A stretch of DNA of 64,000 bases from assembly GCF_039535785.1 (NCBI RefSeq), contig NZ_BAAAXV010000012.1:186001-250000 (forward strand). Direction: 5' to 3'. This stretch comes from Nonomuraea helvata. Its GTDB lineage: Bacteria > Actinomycetota > Actinomycetes > Streptosporangiales > Streptosporangiaceae. A model generated the notes under the pieces. It saw nothing but the letters and a program-made list of their open reading frames with translations. It was not told the origin of the DNA and did no database searches. A program made the translations under genes and the position numbers. Below, one piece after another: positions 1 to 7,953 of the stretch (positions are counted from its first letter, which is position 1; each line of letters opens with the position of its first letter).

Positions 1-148
1 CCAGCAGGACGCGCGTGCCCACATCGACCCGCTCCGGCGAGAACACGCCGCTGTCGGTCTCCAGCCGCAGGTGCAGATCGGGCAGGACCAGATCGACCGA
101 TCCCGGCCTGCTCGCGGTCTTCGGCTGCTCGGAGAAGTAGTGGGCCAC
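1..148 (-). CDS. RsmC-like SAM-dependent methyltransferase (5' end only)
   Basis: Only the first 49 codons are inside the window; the gene runs off the left edge. From a GTG at 148 the minus strand reads MAHYFSEQP, then a stretch containing ASRPG and LVLPDLHLRLETD, ending with SGVFSPERVD. This is the usual start of RsmC-type (MTS family) class I methyltransferases, which methylate guanine in 16S rRNA or related substrates. The SAM-binding region lies outside, so the substrate cannot be judged. It follows the VWA gene on the same strand with 61 bases between. The start is chosen because no other in-frame ATG or GTG lies nearby. Confidence 0.6.
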   Translation of the reverse strand, partial: MAHYFSEQPKTASRPGSVDLVLPDLHLRLETDSGVFSPERVDVGTRVLL

Positions 149-209
149 GTCGCAAAACGTTACCGGACCGCCCCGCGACCTCAGTCCGCGCCGAGGCCGG
201 CGGGCCAGG

Positions 210-1157
210 TCAGGGGATTCTGGACCCGAACAGCACCGCCGCCCCCGCCACCAGCAGCCCGGCCACGATCGCGGCCACGATGAACCACTGGGTGACCTCC
301 TGGTTGACCAGCTTGTAGCCGAGCGAGGTGCCGATCTGCTCGTAGACCTCGCGCAGCTCGCTGCCGGACTCGGCGGCGTAGGCCCGGCCGCTGGTGCCGT
401 CGGACAGCGACTGCAGGGTCTGCTTGTTGACCGGCACGTTCACCGGCCTGCCGTCGATGTTGACGGTGCCCTCCTGGGTGCCGTACGCGATCGTGGAGAC
501 CGGTACGCGGGCCTGCTGCGCCGCGTCGATGGCCTCGTTCACCGACCTGCCGGAGGTGTTGTCGCCGTCGGAGAGCAGCACGATGGCGGCCGGCGGCGGG
601 TCCGTGGCGGCCTGCTGGTCGAACGAGCGCAGCGAGTCGAGCGAGTTGAAGACCGCCTCGCCGATCGCGGTGCCCGGGCGGGTGGTGAGGGTGCCGAGGG
701 CGGTGACCACGGCCTGGTGGTCGGTGGTGGGTGAGATCACGACGTTGGCGGAGCGGGCGAAGGACACCACGCCGACGTTGAAGCGGTCGGGCAGCTCCCT
801 GACGAACGCCTGCGCGGCGGCCTTGGCGGCGCTGATGCGGTCCGGCTGGACGTCGTCGGCGTCCATGGACAGCGACACGTCCAGCGCGATCATGATGGTG
901 GCGCGGTCGCGCGGGACGCGTACCTGGTCGGCGGGTTTGGCCGCGCCGACCACCAGGAGCGCCATCATGGCCAGGAACAGCGCGGGGGCGACGTGGCGGC
1001 GCCAGCCGGGCCCGGCGGGGGCGACCAGGTCGAGCAGGGCCAGGTTCGTGAAGCGCACGGTGTAGCGGCGGCGGGCGAACATCGACGCGATGTACCCGGC
1101 CACCAGAAGCCCCACCAGCAGGAACAGCCACAGCCAGCCGGGGGCGAGAAACGTCAC
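210..1157 (-). CDS. BatA-like VWA domain membrane protein
   Basis: 315 residues. An N-terminal BatA region holds two membrane segments (about residues 7-25 and 57-73). A von Willebrand factor A domain follows, with a MIDAS motif DVSLS at 93-97, and a C-terminal membrane helix near 288-308. The family binds divalent metal through MIDAS and works at the membrane with MoxR ATPases and DUF58 proteins, probably in assembly of a client complex. It is third in the order moxR, DUF58, VWA on the minus strand, 64 bases after the DUF58 gene. The client is unknown. Confidence 0.85.
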   Translation of the reverse strand: MTFLAPGWLWLFLLVGLLVAGYIASMFARRRYTVRFTNLALLDLVAPAGPGWRRHVAPALFLAMMALLVVGAAKPADQVRVPRDRATIMIALDVSLSMDADDVQPDRISAAKAAAQAFVRELPDRFNVGVVSFARSANVVISPTTDHQAVVTALGTLTTRPGTAIGEAVFNSLDSLRSFDQQAATDPPPAAIVLLSDGDNTSGRSVNEAIDAAQQARVPVSTIAYGTQEGTVNIDGRPVNVPVNKQTLQSLSDGTSGRAYAAESGSELREVYEQIGTSLGYKLVNQEVTQWFIVAAIVAGLLVAGAAVLFGSRIP

Positions 1158-1221
1158 AAGGCCTCCTTCGTCGGCCTTGCGACCAAGGTGCTGCGTCTAA
1201 TGGTGCCCTCGCTTCGCTCGG

Positions 1222-2154
1222 TCACGTAGGTCTCCTGTGGGCGAGGTGGCTCATGCGGCGCTGGCGCAGGACGAACTGTGCCACGTCGAACACCCAGTCC
1301 CGGTCGGTACGCAGCACCAGGTGCGCGATGCCGGCGCGGCGCAGCGCCACGCGGGTGCCTTCGCGCTGCAGGGCGGCCGCCTCCGCGTACGCTTGCCGAA
1401 CTTTGGGTGAAAGATGCACTTCGCGTACGTTCCCGGTCTCGGGGTCCGTGAACGCTACCCGGCCCACGTCGGGCAGCTCAAGCTCGCGCGGGTCGATCAC
1501 CTCCACGGCCAGCACCTGGTGCCGGGCCGCCAGTCGCCTGATGGGCCGCTCCCAGGGGCGTTCGGCGTCGGGGTCGAGGTTGGGGTGGGCGTCGAGGAAG
1601 TCCGAGACGATCAGCCGCACGCCGCGCCGCCTGCGGCTGGCCGACAGCACCTCGATGCCCTCGGCCAGGTCGGGCGGGTCGGGCACGACCCGGCCGCGCG
1701 GGGCGTCCATGAGCGAGTGCAGCAGCCCGTAGAGCGCGGGGCGGCCGGTACGGGCGGGCATGCGGTGCACGTACTCGTCGTGCAGCACCAGCGCGCCGAA
1801 CCGGTCACCCATCCTGCTCGACAGGAACCCGATCGCGCCGATGGCCGCCACCACCAGGTCGCGCTTGTCGGTGTCGGCGGTGCCGAAGTCCATGCTGGGC
1901 GACAGGTCGGCCAGCGCCCAGGTCTCCAGCTCGCGGTCGGCGATCAGGTCGCGTACGTGGGGGACGGTGGTGCGGGCGGTGACGTTCCAGTCCATGCGGC
2001 GCACGTCGTCCTCGCCGGGCACGTAGACGCGGCTGTCGCCGGCCTCGCTGCCCGGCCCCGGCAGCAGTCCCTGGTGGGCGCCGTGCAGCAGCCCGTCCAG
2101 CCGCCGGGTGACCGTGAGTTCCAGCCGCCGGAGCGCCTGCTCCGCTGTGCTCAT
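1222..2154 (-). CDS. DUF58 domain protein
   Basis: 310 residues. The segment VPGEDDVRRMDWN, about residues 45-58, is the conserved DUF58 core motif (GDD.R.IDWN). The rest has a VWA-like fold, with an IVSDFLD strand later in the protein. DUF58 proteins are nearly always coded with a MoxR ATPase and a VWA membrane protein, as here: moxR upstream (127-base gap) and VWA downstream. The complex is thought to act as a metal-dependent chaperone; the client is unknown. The gaps on both sides of this gene hold repeated CTTCGC/GCTCGCTCCGC stretches that may fold in the transcript. Confidence 0.85.
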   Translation of the reverse strand: MSTAEQALRRLELTVTRRLDGLLHGAHQGLLPGPGSEAGDSRVYVPGEDDVRRMDWNVTARTTVPHVRDLIADRELETWALADLSPSMDFGTADTDKRDLVVAAIGAIGFLSSRMGDRFGALVLHDEYVHRMPARTGRPALYGLLHSLMDAPRGRVVPDPPDLAEGIEVLSASRRRRGVRLIVSDFLDAHPNLDPDAERPWERPIRRLAARHQVLAVEVIDPRELELPDVGRVAFTDPETGNVREVHLSPKVRQAYAEAAALQREGTRVALRRAGIAHLVLRTDRDWVFDVAQFVLRQRRMSHLAHRRPT

Positions 2155-2281
2155 TTGTCGCTCACCAGCTCCTCATTCGCTTCGCGGAGTCCCGCCTCCG
2201 TCGGGCCTCCACTTCGCTTCGCGACGCACCCTGTCCAATTGCTCGCTCCGCTCGCTGGGCGTCGGGTTCGCTCCATGGCGC

Positions 2282-3283
2282 TCAACGGTTCTGGTTCCAG
2301 ACGACGAGGGGCGGGGGCACCGCGTGCAGGATCTGCCTGACCACCTGCTCCGGATCGACGCCGTCGGCCAGGGCGTCGAAGGTGAGCATCAGCCGGTGCG
2401 ACATGACGTCCACGGCCACGTCGCGTACGTCGTCGGGCAGCAGGTAGTCGCGGCCGCGCAGCAGGGCCAGGGCGCGGCCGGCCGAGACCAGGCCCAGGGT
2501 GGCCCGCGGGCTGACGCCGATCTCGATGGTCTCGGTGAGGTCGGCCAGGCCGTACTCGGCGGGGTTGCGGGTGGACATGACCAGCCGTACCACGTAGTCG
2601 GCGACGAGCTGGTGCACCGAGATCTGCTCGGCCGCCTCCTGCAGGGCCAGCAGCTTGCCGGGGTCGAGCACCCGCTCGGGGACCGGCGGGGTGACGCTCA
2701 TCCGGTGCAGGATCTCCAGCTCCTCGTGCGCGCTGGGGTGCGGCACCCGTACCCGGAACAGGAAGCGGTCGCGCTGCACCTCGGGCAGCGGGTAGACGCC
2801 CTCGGACTCGATCGGGTTCTGGGTGGCGAGCACGATGAACGGCTTGGGCAGCGGGTGGGTCACGCCGGCGAGGGTGACCTGCCGCTCGGCCATCACCTCC
2901 AGCAGCGCGGACTGGACCTTGGCGGGGGCGCGGTTGATCTCGTCGGCCAGCAGGAAGTTGACGAACACGGGGCCGAGCTCGACATCGAACTTCTCGTTGG
3001 AGGGGTGGTAGACGCGGGTGCCGATGATGTCGCTCGGCACCAGGTCGGGGGTGAACTGGATCCGGGCGAACGTGCCGCCCACGACAGTGGCCAGGGTGGA
3101 GGCGGCGAGGGTCTTGGCGACGCCTGGGACTCCTTCGAGCAGGCAGTGCCCGCGGGCCAGCAGGGCCACGATGAGTCTTTCGACCATGTGGTCCTGGCCG
3201 ACGATGACACGCCGGACCTCGTCAAGACTTTGACGCAGCAGCTCCACGTCGTTTCCGCCTGGCAACTCTTCGGCGACGCTCAT
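2282..3283 (-). CDS. MoxR family AAA ATPase
   Basis: 333 residues from ATG at 3283 (MSVAEELPGG). An upstream in-frame extension exists but would run through the neighbouring plus-strand gene. Walker A is GVPGVAKT at 51-58; Walker B is LLADEINRAP, followed by QSALLEVMAE; sensor 1 lies in VLATQNPIE. MoxR ATPases act with DUF58 and VWA partners, both of which follow on the same strand. Only 55 bases separate its start from the plus-strand gene at 3339, so the two genes share a short divergent promoter region. Confidence 0.9.
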   Translation of the reverse strand: MSVAEELPGGNDVELLRQSLDEVRRVIVGQDHMVERLIVALLARGHCLLEGVPGVAKTLAASTLATVVGGTFARIQFTPDLVPSDIIGTRVYHPSNEKFDVELGPVFVNFLLADEINRAPAKVQSALLEVMAERQVTLAGVTHPLPKPFIVLATQNPIESEGVYPLPEVQRDRFLFRVRVPHPSAHEELEILHRMSVTPPVPERVLDPGKLLALQEAAEQISVHQLVADYVVRLVMSTRNPAEYGLADLTETIEIGVSPRATLGLVSAGRALALLRGRDYLLPDDVRDVAVDVMSHRLMLTFDALADGVDPEQVVRQILHAVPPPLVVWNQNR

Positions 3284-3338
3284 GACGCCATTCCACCAAA
3301 CGCGCCGCAAACGTGCACGACGCCACGTCTGTGCTTTC

Positions 3339-4109
3339 ATGGCAAACGTGGCAAGTCCCCTGCAGTACGGCGATCCACCCCGGCTGGGACCATACGTGGT
3401 CCAGGCCCGCCTGCACGCGGTCCCGGCCGGTTTCGTGTACCTCGGCCAGGGACCGGACGGGCGCGCCGTGTCACTGGCCGTGCTGACCCGAGGGGCCGCG
3501 TTCGACGCGGCGGCGCGCGACAGGTTCGTGACCGCGATCACGGAGGCCAAGGGCGAGCGGTCCGGCGTGCGCGGCTGGCTCGGGCTCGCCGGGCGGTCGC
3601 GGAGCGCGGTGCTGGACGGCACGCCCGAGGTGCTCGCCTTCGACGGCGGGCCCGCGCCGTGGGTGGCGGTGCCGTACGTGCCGGGCCGGCCGGGGGCGGA
3701 GCGCTTCCTCGAGCCGGTCATGGTGGGCGGGACGCTCATCGGGCAGGCTCACGGGCCCGACTTCGTGCCGTACTGGCTGACCGACCGCGCGCCCGCCCTG
3801 CCGGGGCCGACGCGGCGGCGCAGGCCGCTGACCGAGACCCGCAAGCGGGTGCTGACGGCCGCGCTCGCGCTGGTGCTGCTGGTGCTGCTGGTGACGGCGA
3901 TCCTGCTGATGCTCCTGCTGGGCAGGCGCGACAGCGAGCCGCAGCCCAAGCAGTTGCCGCCGACGGTGTTCGTCCCGACGCCGCCGCCGACGCCGGCGAG
4001 CCCCGAGCCGCGGCCCTCCCCGTCGCAGTCGCCGTCGCCGTCGCAGAGCGGGCAGGTCACGCCCGGGCAGACGCCCGGCGACGACGCGGGCGAGGAATCT
4101 CCGCTCTGA
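3339..4109 (+). CDS. Membrane protein with degenerate kinase-like N-terminus
   Basis: 256 residues. The N-terminus (DPPRLGPYVVQARLHA...GFVYLGQ) resembles the first strands of an actinobacterial Ser/Thr protein kinase N-lobe (IGPY...LG.G..G.VYLG), but the glycine loop is degenerate and no catalytic loop follows. One membrane helix lies at about 168-194, followed by a Pro/Ser/Thr-rich tail of about 60 residues, probably outside the cell. It is divergent from moxR. I infer a surface or sensor role; no enzymatic function is supported. The start at 3339 (MANVASP) is preferred over an upstream ATG at 3282 that would overlap the moxR start. Confidence 0.6.
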   Translation: MANVASPLQYGDPPRLGPYVVQARLHAVPAGFVYLGQGPDGRAVSLAVLTRGAAFDAAARDRFVTAITEAKGERSGVRGWLGLAGRSRSAVLDGTPEVLAFDGGPAPWVAVPYVPGRPGAERFLEPVMVGGTLIGQAHGPDFVPYWLTDRAPALPGPTRRRRPLTETRKRVLTAALALVLLVLLVTAILLMLLLGRRDSEPQPKQLPPTVFVPTPPPTPASPEPRPSPSQSPSPSQSGQVTPGQTPGDDAGEESPL

Positions 4110-4116
4110 TATCCGG

Positions 4117-4147
4117 TTGAGCCTCACGTTACGTGAGGCTTTAGCGT
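4117..4147 (+). promoter_or_regulatory. TipAL-type MerR promoter/operator
   Basis: A perfect inverted repeat, AGCCTCACGT (4120-4129) and ACGTGAGGCT (4131-4140), lies between a -35-like TTGAGC (4117-4122) and a -10-like TAGCGT (4142-4147). The spacer is 19 bases. An overlong spacer filled by a palindrome is the hallmark of MerR-activated promoters. The core CTCACGT.ACGTGAGG and the TAGCGT-like -10 closely match the tipA promoter of Streptomyces as I recall it. The protease start at 4155 lies 7 bases after the -10, so its mRNA should be leaderless or nearly so. The hairpin could also end transcription of the preceding gene. Confidence 0.65.
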
Positions 4148-4154
4148 CCGCGGC

Positions 4155-5018
4155 ATGGAGTTCATCGTTCACGACACGCTCACGGCCATGGCCGCCCTTC
4201 TCGGGGAGCCGCTCGACCGGCGGCCCGACGCGCTGCGGGAGATGCTGGCGCCGATGCGCCAGGCGATCCCGATGCCCGGCGACATCGTCGACATCCACCA
4301 CCAGGGCGGCGGTTTCCGCGTCGATGCCGACGACCCCCGCTACCTGCCCGCCGTCCAGCGCATGATCGACGCCGACGTGCCAGGCCAGGTGCGGCGCGAG
4401 CTGGAACGCGCCTCCGAACGGCTCCACGAAGCCAAGCAGGCCGACTCGCTGCAGGTCATGCTCGTGATGGGCGACCCCGACAACGCGCACCTGATGAACG
4501 TGACCGGCGGCTACTACGGCATGGGCGGCGGTACCGGCTGGCTCTACCTGCTGGCCTGGCCCTCGGACGAGGTGATCGGCCGCATCGCGCACCTCGCGGT
4601 ACACGAGTTGCACCACAACATCCGGTACGCGAACGTCGAGTGGAACCCGGCGACCGTGACCGTGGGCGAGCACGTCGTCGCCGAGGGGCTGGCGGAGGCG
4701 TTCGTACGGGAGCTGTCGGGGCCCGGGGCCATGGGGCCGTGGGCGTCGATGGTGACCGGGGACGCGTTCGAGCTCGCGTACGAGCGGATCATGGCGGACT
4801 TCGAGCTGGCCGGGATGCAGAACACGCCCGCGTACGTGCTGGGGGACTCGGCGGTGCGGAACTTCGGGCAGGAGCCTCGCGGCATTCCCGACATGGCGGG
4901 ATACGCGGTGGGACTGCGGCTCGTCGACCAGGCCCTGGCCGCCACGGGGCTGACCGCCACCGAGGCGACGCTGCTGCCTGCCTCCGAGCTCCTGCGGCGC
5001 GCCGGCCTCCGGCCGTGA
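4155..5018 (+). CDS. DUF2268 putative Zn-dependent protease
   Basis: 287 residues. The zinc-protease motif HELHH is at 150-154, and a conserved downstream glutamate lies in AEGLAEAF near residue 177, matching DUF2268 (gluzincin-like). No signal peptide or membrane segment is seen, so it is probably cytoplasmic. Its substrate is unknown. A TipAL-like MerR promoter sits directly upstream, which suggests induction by a small molecule, although no MerR gene is adjacent. The nearest TipA-type gene in the window is at 32905-33663. Confidence 0.75.
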   Translation: MEFIVHDTLTAMAALLGEPLDRRPDALREMLAPMRQAIPMPGDIVDIHHQGGGFRVDADDPRYLPAVQRMIDADVPGQVRRELERASERLHEAKQADSLQVMLVMGDPDNAHLMNVTGGYYGMGGGTGWLYLLAWPSDEVIGRIAHLAVHELHHNIRYANVEWNPATVTVGEHVVAEGLAEAFVRELSGPGAMGPWASMVTGDAFELAYERIMADFELAGMQNTPAYVLGDSAVRNFGQEPRGIPDMAGYAVGLRLVDQALAATGLTATEATLLPASELLRRAGLRP

Positions 5019-5038
5019 CCCGCGCCTCGGGGTCACGG
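5013..5038 (+). terminator. Hairpin terminator of the DUF2268 gene
   Basis: A perfect 9-bp stem, CCGTGACCC (5013-5021) and GGGTCACGG (5030-5038), overlaps the stop codon. It has no T tract. The next gene is convergent, so a bidirectional terminator is plausible. Confidence 0.45.
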
Positions 5039-5142
5039 CCCCTCTCCCTCCGGCCTCGGCAGGCAGCCCTTCCCCTCGCTCTCCCCAAGGACACCAGCCC
5101 TGGACGGCGGTCGTACCCGGGTCGCGGCCCCGTGGGGAGGTC

Positions 5143-5787
5143 TCAGGCAGGGGAGACGAAGCCGGACTCGTAGGCGGCGATCACGGCCTGGGTGCGGTCG
5201 CGGACGCCCAGCTTGGCCAGCACGTTCCCGACGTGCGTCTTGATCGTCTCCTGGCTGACGACCAGCTCGGCGGCGATCTCGTGGTTGGACAGGCCCTTGG
5301 TCATCAGGCGCAGCACGTCGCCCTCGCGTCCGGTCAGCCGGTCGATCCCGGGCACTCGCGCCGAGCCCTGGGGGCGGCGCCCGGCCAGCGTCCGGATCGC
5401 GGCGGGGAACAGCAGCGAGTCGCCTGCGGCGACCAGCCTGACGGCCTGCACGAGGTCGTCCGGCCTGGCGCGCTTGAGCAGGAAGCCGCTGGCGCCGGCG
5501 CGCAGCGCTTCGTAGACGTAGTCGTCGTTCTCGAACGTGGTGACCACGAGCACCTTGGGCGGGTCGTCGAGGGTCAGGAGGCGCTGGGTGGCCTGGATGC
5601 CGTCGAGTGCGGGCATGCGTACGTCCATGAGGACCACGTCGGGCCGTTCGCGGCGCACCACGGGCACGACCGCGGCGCCGTCGGCGGCCTCGCCGACCAC
5701 GGTCAGGTCCGGCTCGGCGTCGATGATGATCCGCAGGCCGGCGCGGATGAGGTCCTCGTCGTCGGCGATCACGACTTTGAGCGTCAT
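5143..5787 (-). CDS. NarL/LuxR-family response regulator
   Basis: 214 residues from ATG at 5787 (MTLKVVIADDEDLIRAGL). The receiver domain has the acidic pair DD near residue 9, the phosphoacceptor aspartate in VVLMDVRMP, the conserved T in VVTTF, and K in LLKRA. The C-terminal LuxR HTH contains LTGREGDVLRLM and SQETIKTHVGNVLAKLG. Its ATG overlaps the TGA of the sensor kinase gene by 4 bases, so the two are co-translated and form a two-component system. The target genes cannot be told from the sequence; nothing adjacent is an obvious target. Confidence 0.92.
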   Translation of the reverse strand: MTLKVVIADDEDLIRAGLRIIIDAEPDLTVVGEAADGAAVVPVVRRERPDVVLMDVRMPALDGIQATQRLLTLDDPPKVLVVTTFENDDYVYEALRAGASGFLLKRARPDDLVQAVRLVAAGDSLLFPAAIRTLAGRRPQGSARVPGIDRLTGREGDVLRLMTKGLSNHEIAAELVVSQETIKTHVGNVLAKLGVRDRTQAVIAAYESGFVSPA

Positions 5788-7244
5788 GGGCTCGACCGTA
5801 GCGGCAGGCGTACCGAGACCTTCCATCCGGTCTCGGTGGGTCCGGCCTCCAGTTCGCCGCGGAGCAGCCGGACGCGCTCGCGCATGCCGGTCACGCCCCT
5901 GCCGCCGGAGTGGGCGCCGTTCCGGCCTCCGGGGTTGGTGACCTCGAGCCGCAGGTCGTCCCCGTGCACGGTGGCGGTCAGGTGTACGGGGGCGCGGCCG
6001 TGCTTGATGGCGTTGGTGAGCGCCTCCTGGACGATGCGGTAAGCCTCCCTGGAGACCACGGCGGGCACGGCGGACAGATCGCCCACCTCGTGCCGTACTT
6101 GCGCGCCCGACGCGGCGACCAGCTCGTCGAGGTCGGCCAGCGTGGCCCTGGGCGCCCGCGACCCTCGCCGCCCGTCGTGCCCGTCCGGACCGCGCCGGGT
6201 TTGGCCGGCCGGGTCAGGGTTCCTCCGTGCTCCCGCTGGGGCCCCTTCGGGGAGCAAAGTGCGGCGGGCGCCGTCTGGGACGCCGGCCATGGCGCGGCCA
6301 CGCAGTCCCACGCCATCCGCGTCGCGGTCCCCCTGGGCGGCGTGGCCTGTGTCGTGGTCGCCTTGGGTGATGTCGGCCGCGTCGCGGCTGTTCCGGGAGG
6401 CGCAGGGCAGGTCTTGGCCACCCAGTGAGTCGTTGGCCGGAGCGTCCTCGCGGAGCAGGCCCAGGACGTGGTCGAGGTCTTCCAGGGCGGCGCGGGCCGA
6501 CTGCTCGATGGCGGCCAGGGCGGTCCTCGCCGTCTGGGGGTCACGGTCGATGACCCGGCCCGCGGCCGCGGCCTGCAGGGTGACGACGCTGAGGGCGTGG
6601 CCGACCGAGTCGTGCAGCTCGCGGGCCAGCCGGTTGCGCTCGGCGAGCGTACGGGCGTGCTCCTCGGCGGCGGCCAGGCGTTCGGCCGGGGTGGGGCCGA
6701 GCAGGACGGGAGCCAGCCGGGCGAGCAGTTCGCCCGCGCCCGCCGCCACCGCCACCAGCGCCGCGAGCAGCGCCAGCCCGCCCGCCATCCACAGCACGAC
6801 CGGCCACCCAGGCTCGGCCGCGATGCCGAGGACCGGCGTCGCCTGCCCGGCGAACGGCAGCGCGAGCGTGGCCAGCGTGAACGGCACGATCGCCAGTGTG
6901 CAGCCGCTGACCAGGCCGCCGATCGCCAGGTGCAGGGTGAACCAGGCGGCCGTGCGGCGGCGCTCCTGCCAGGAGCGGCCGGCCTGCCTGGGCGGTGTCT
7001 CGACGTGCGCCCCGAGCAGGCCCTGCGCCGCGTTCACCTCCAGCCCGCGGACGGGCAGGAACAGCCCGGTCACGGCCACCACCGGCAGCACCGCCACGAA
7101 CACTCCGATCTGGATGGGCAGCAGCAGGTTGGCGCTCTGCTCCTGCCACTGAGCCGAGACGACGACCCCGGCCATCATGTACGGCATCAGCAGCGCGCCG
7201 CCCAGGATGAGGCACGCCCACCGGCGGGGGAGGTTCCTTCTCAC
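5784..7244 (-). CDS. NarL-type sensor histidine kinase with inserted linker
   Basis: 486 residues. The N-terminal half has several membrane helices. The HisKA_3 dimerisation/phosphoacceptor motif is RLARELHDSVGHAL with His211, and the HATPase has an N box EALTNAIKHG and a G box GRGVTGMRERV. Between the HisKA_3 helix pair and the ATPase, residues about 268-366 form a Gly/Arg/Asp-rich low-complexity stretch (DNA 6147-6443). In relatives LREDAP is normally followed within a few residues by TLADLDELV. The insertion keeps the frame. It phosphorylates the regulator coded downstream with a 4-base overlap. The signal is unknown. Confidence 0.88.
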   Translation of the reverse strand: MRRNLPRRWACLILGGALLMPYMMAGVVVSAQWQEQSANLLLPIQIGVFVAVLPVVAVTGLFLPVRGLEVNAAQGLLGAHVETPPRQAGRSWQERRRTAAWFTLHLAIGGLVSGCTLAIVPFTLATLALPFAGQATPVLGIAAEPGWPVVLWMAGGLALLAALVAVAAGAGELLARLAPVLLGPTPAERLAAAEEHARTLAERNRLARELHDSVGHALSVVTLQAAAAGRVIDRDPQTARTALAAIEQSARAALEDLDHVLGLLREDAPANDSLGGQDLPCASRNSRDAADITQGDHDTGHAAQGDRDADGVGLRGRAMAGVPDGARRTLLPEGAPAGARRNPDPAGQTRRGPDGHDGRRGSRAPRATLADLDELVAASGAQVRHEVGDLSAVPAVVSREAYRIVQEALTNAIKHGRAPVHLTATVHGDDLRLEVTNPGGRNGAHSGGRGVTGMRERVRLLRGELEAGPTETGWKVSVRLPLRSSP

Positions 7245-7303
7245 ATCCGCGATTGTATGTCGATAGTTATTCGCTCTCGGTGGAATGCGCTCTTAGAGAA
7301 ATG

Positions 7304-7350
7304 CGCCGCCAGCGAAATGATCTGAGAATTGCCGGCCGCCGGGTCTAGCG
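7304..7350 (+). promoter_or_regulatory. Possible ClgR-like box and -10 upstream of clpP pair
   Basis: CGC-N5-GCG at 7304-7314 (CGCCGCCAGCG, followed by AAA) resembles the core of the ClgR box that controls clp genes in actinobacteria, though flanking positions match poorly. A -10-like TAGCGT is at 7345-7350, about 38 bases before the first clpP start. A Shine-Dalgarno GAAAGG precedes the start. Direct evidence is limited to these short matches. Confidence 0.3.
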
Positions 7351-7388
7351 TTTTTCCGAGAAATGCCCAGCACAGAAAGGCGGCCGTC

Positions 7389-7952
7389 ATGACGGAGAAC
7401 CAGCGCTCGGCCTGGCCTGACCAGCTCAGTCAGCGCCTGCTGAAGGAGCGCATCGTCGTTCTCGGCCAAGAGGTGGACGACGAGATTTGCAACCGGCTCT
7501 GCGGGGAGCTCCTATTGCTGGCGGCCGAGGACCCGAGGCGCGACATAACGCTTTACATCAATTCGCCGGGCGGGTCCGTGACGGCCGGGCTGGCCCTCTA
7601 CGACATGATGCAGTTCATTCCGTGCGACGTGGCGACGGTGGCGATGGGGTTCGCCGCGTCCATGGGGCAGGTGCTGCTTTCTGCGGGCGCCAAGGGCAAG
7701 CGTTACGCCCTGCCCAACGCCCGGGTCGTCATGCACCAGCCGCTCGGCGGCATCGGCGGCTCGGCCAGCGACATCCAGATCCAGGCCGACAACATGCTCT
7801 ACACCAAGCGCCGGATGGCCGAGATCATCGCGCACCACACCGGCCAGCCGCTGGAGCGCATCCAGGCCGACTCCGACCGCGACCGGTGGTTCACCGCCCA
7901 GGAAGCGCTCGAGTACGGCATCGTCGACCACATCTCAGAGGGGATGAACTGA
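7389..7952 (+). CDS. clpP: ATP-dependent Clp protease proteolytic subunit (first of pair)
   Basis: 187 residues from ATG at 7389, preceded by GAAAGG. The ClpP serine protease triad is visible: Ser91 in FAASMGQ, His116 in VVMHQP, and Asp165 in DRDRWF. NSPGGSV marks the oxyanion region. ClpP forms heptameric rings fed by a Clp ATPase in the cytoplasm. It is followed after one base by a second clpP. Such pairs form mixed barrels in actinobacteria. With no trigger-factor or clpX neighbour, this pair looks like an accessory set (clpP3/clpP4-like in Streptomyces) rather than the housekeeping clpP1/clpP2. That assignment is inference. Confidence 0.92.
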   Translation: MTENQRSAWPDQLSQRLLKERIVVLGQEVDDEICNRLCGELLLLAAEDPRRDITLYINSPGGSVTAGLALYDMMQFIPCDVATVAMGFAASMGQVLLSAGAKGKRYALPNARVVMHQPLGGIGGSASDIQIQADNMLYTKRRMAEIIAHHTGQPLERIQADSDRDRWFTAQEALEYGIVDHISEGMN

Positions 7953-7953
7953 T

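Noticed and set aside
2155..2281. Mobile element or small RNA in the GCTCGCTCCGCTCGC-rich gap
   Set aside because: The repeats are short and degenerate and common in actinomycete gaps; no terminal repeats or promoter are visible.
2108..4120. Very long plus-strand frame across the moxR region
   Set aside because: It is antisense to moxR and low in complexity, typical of high-GC shadow frames.
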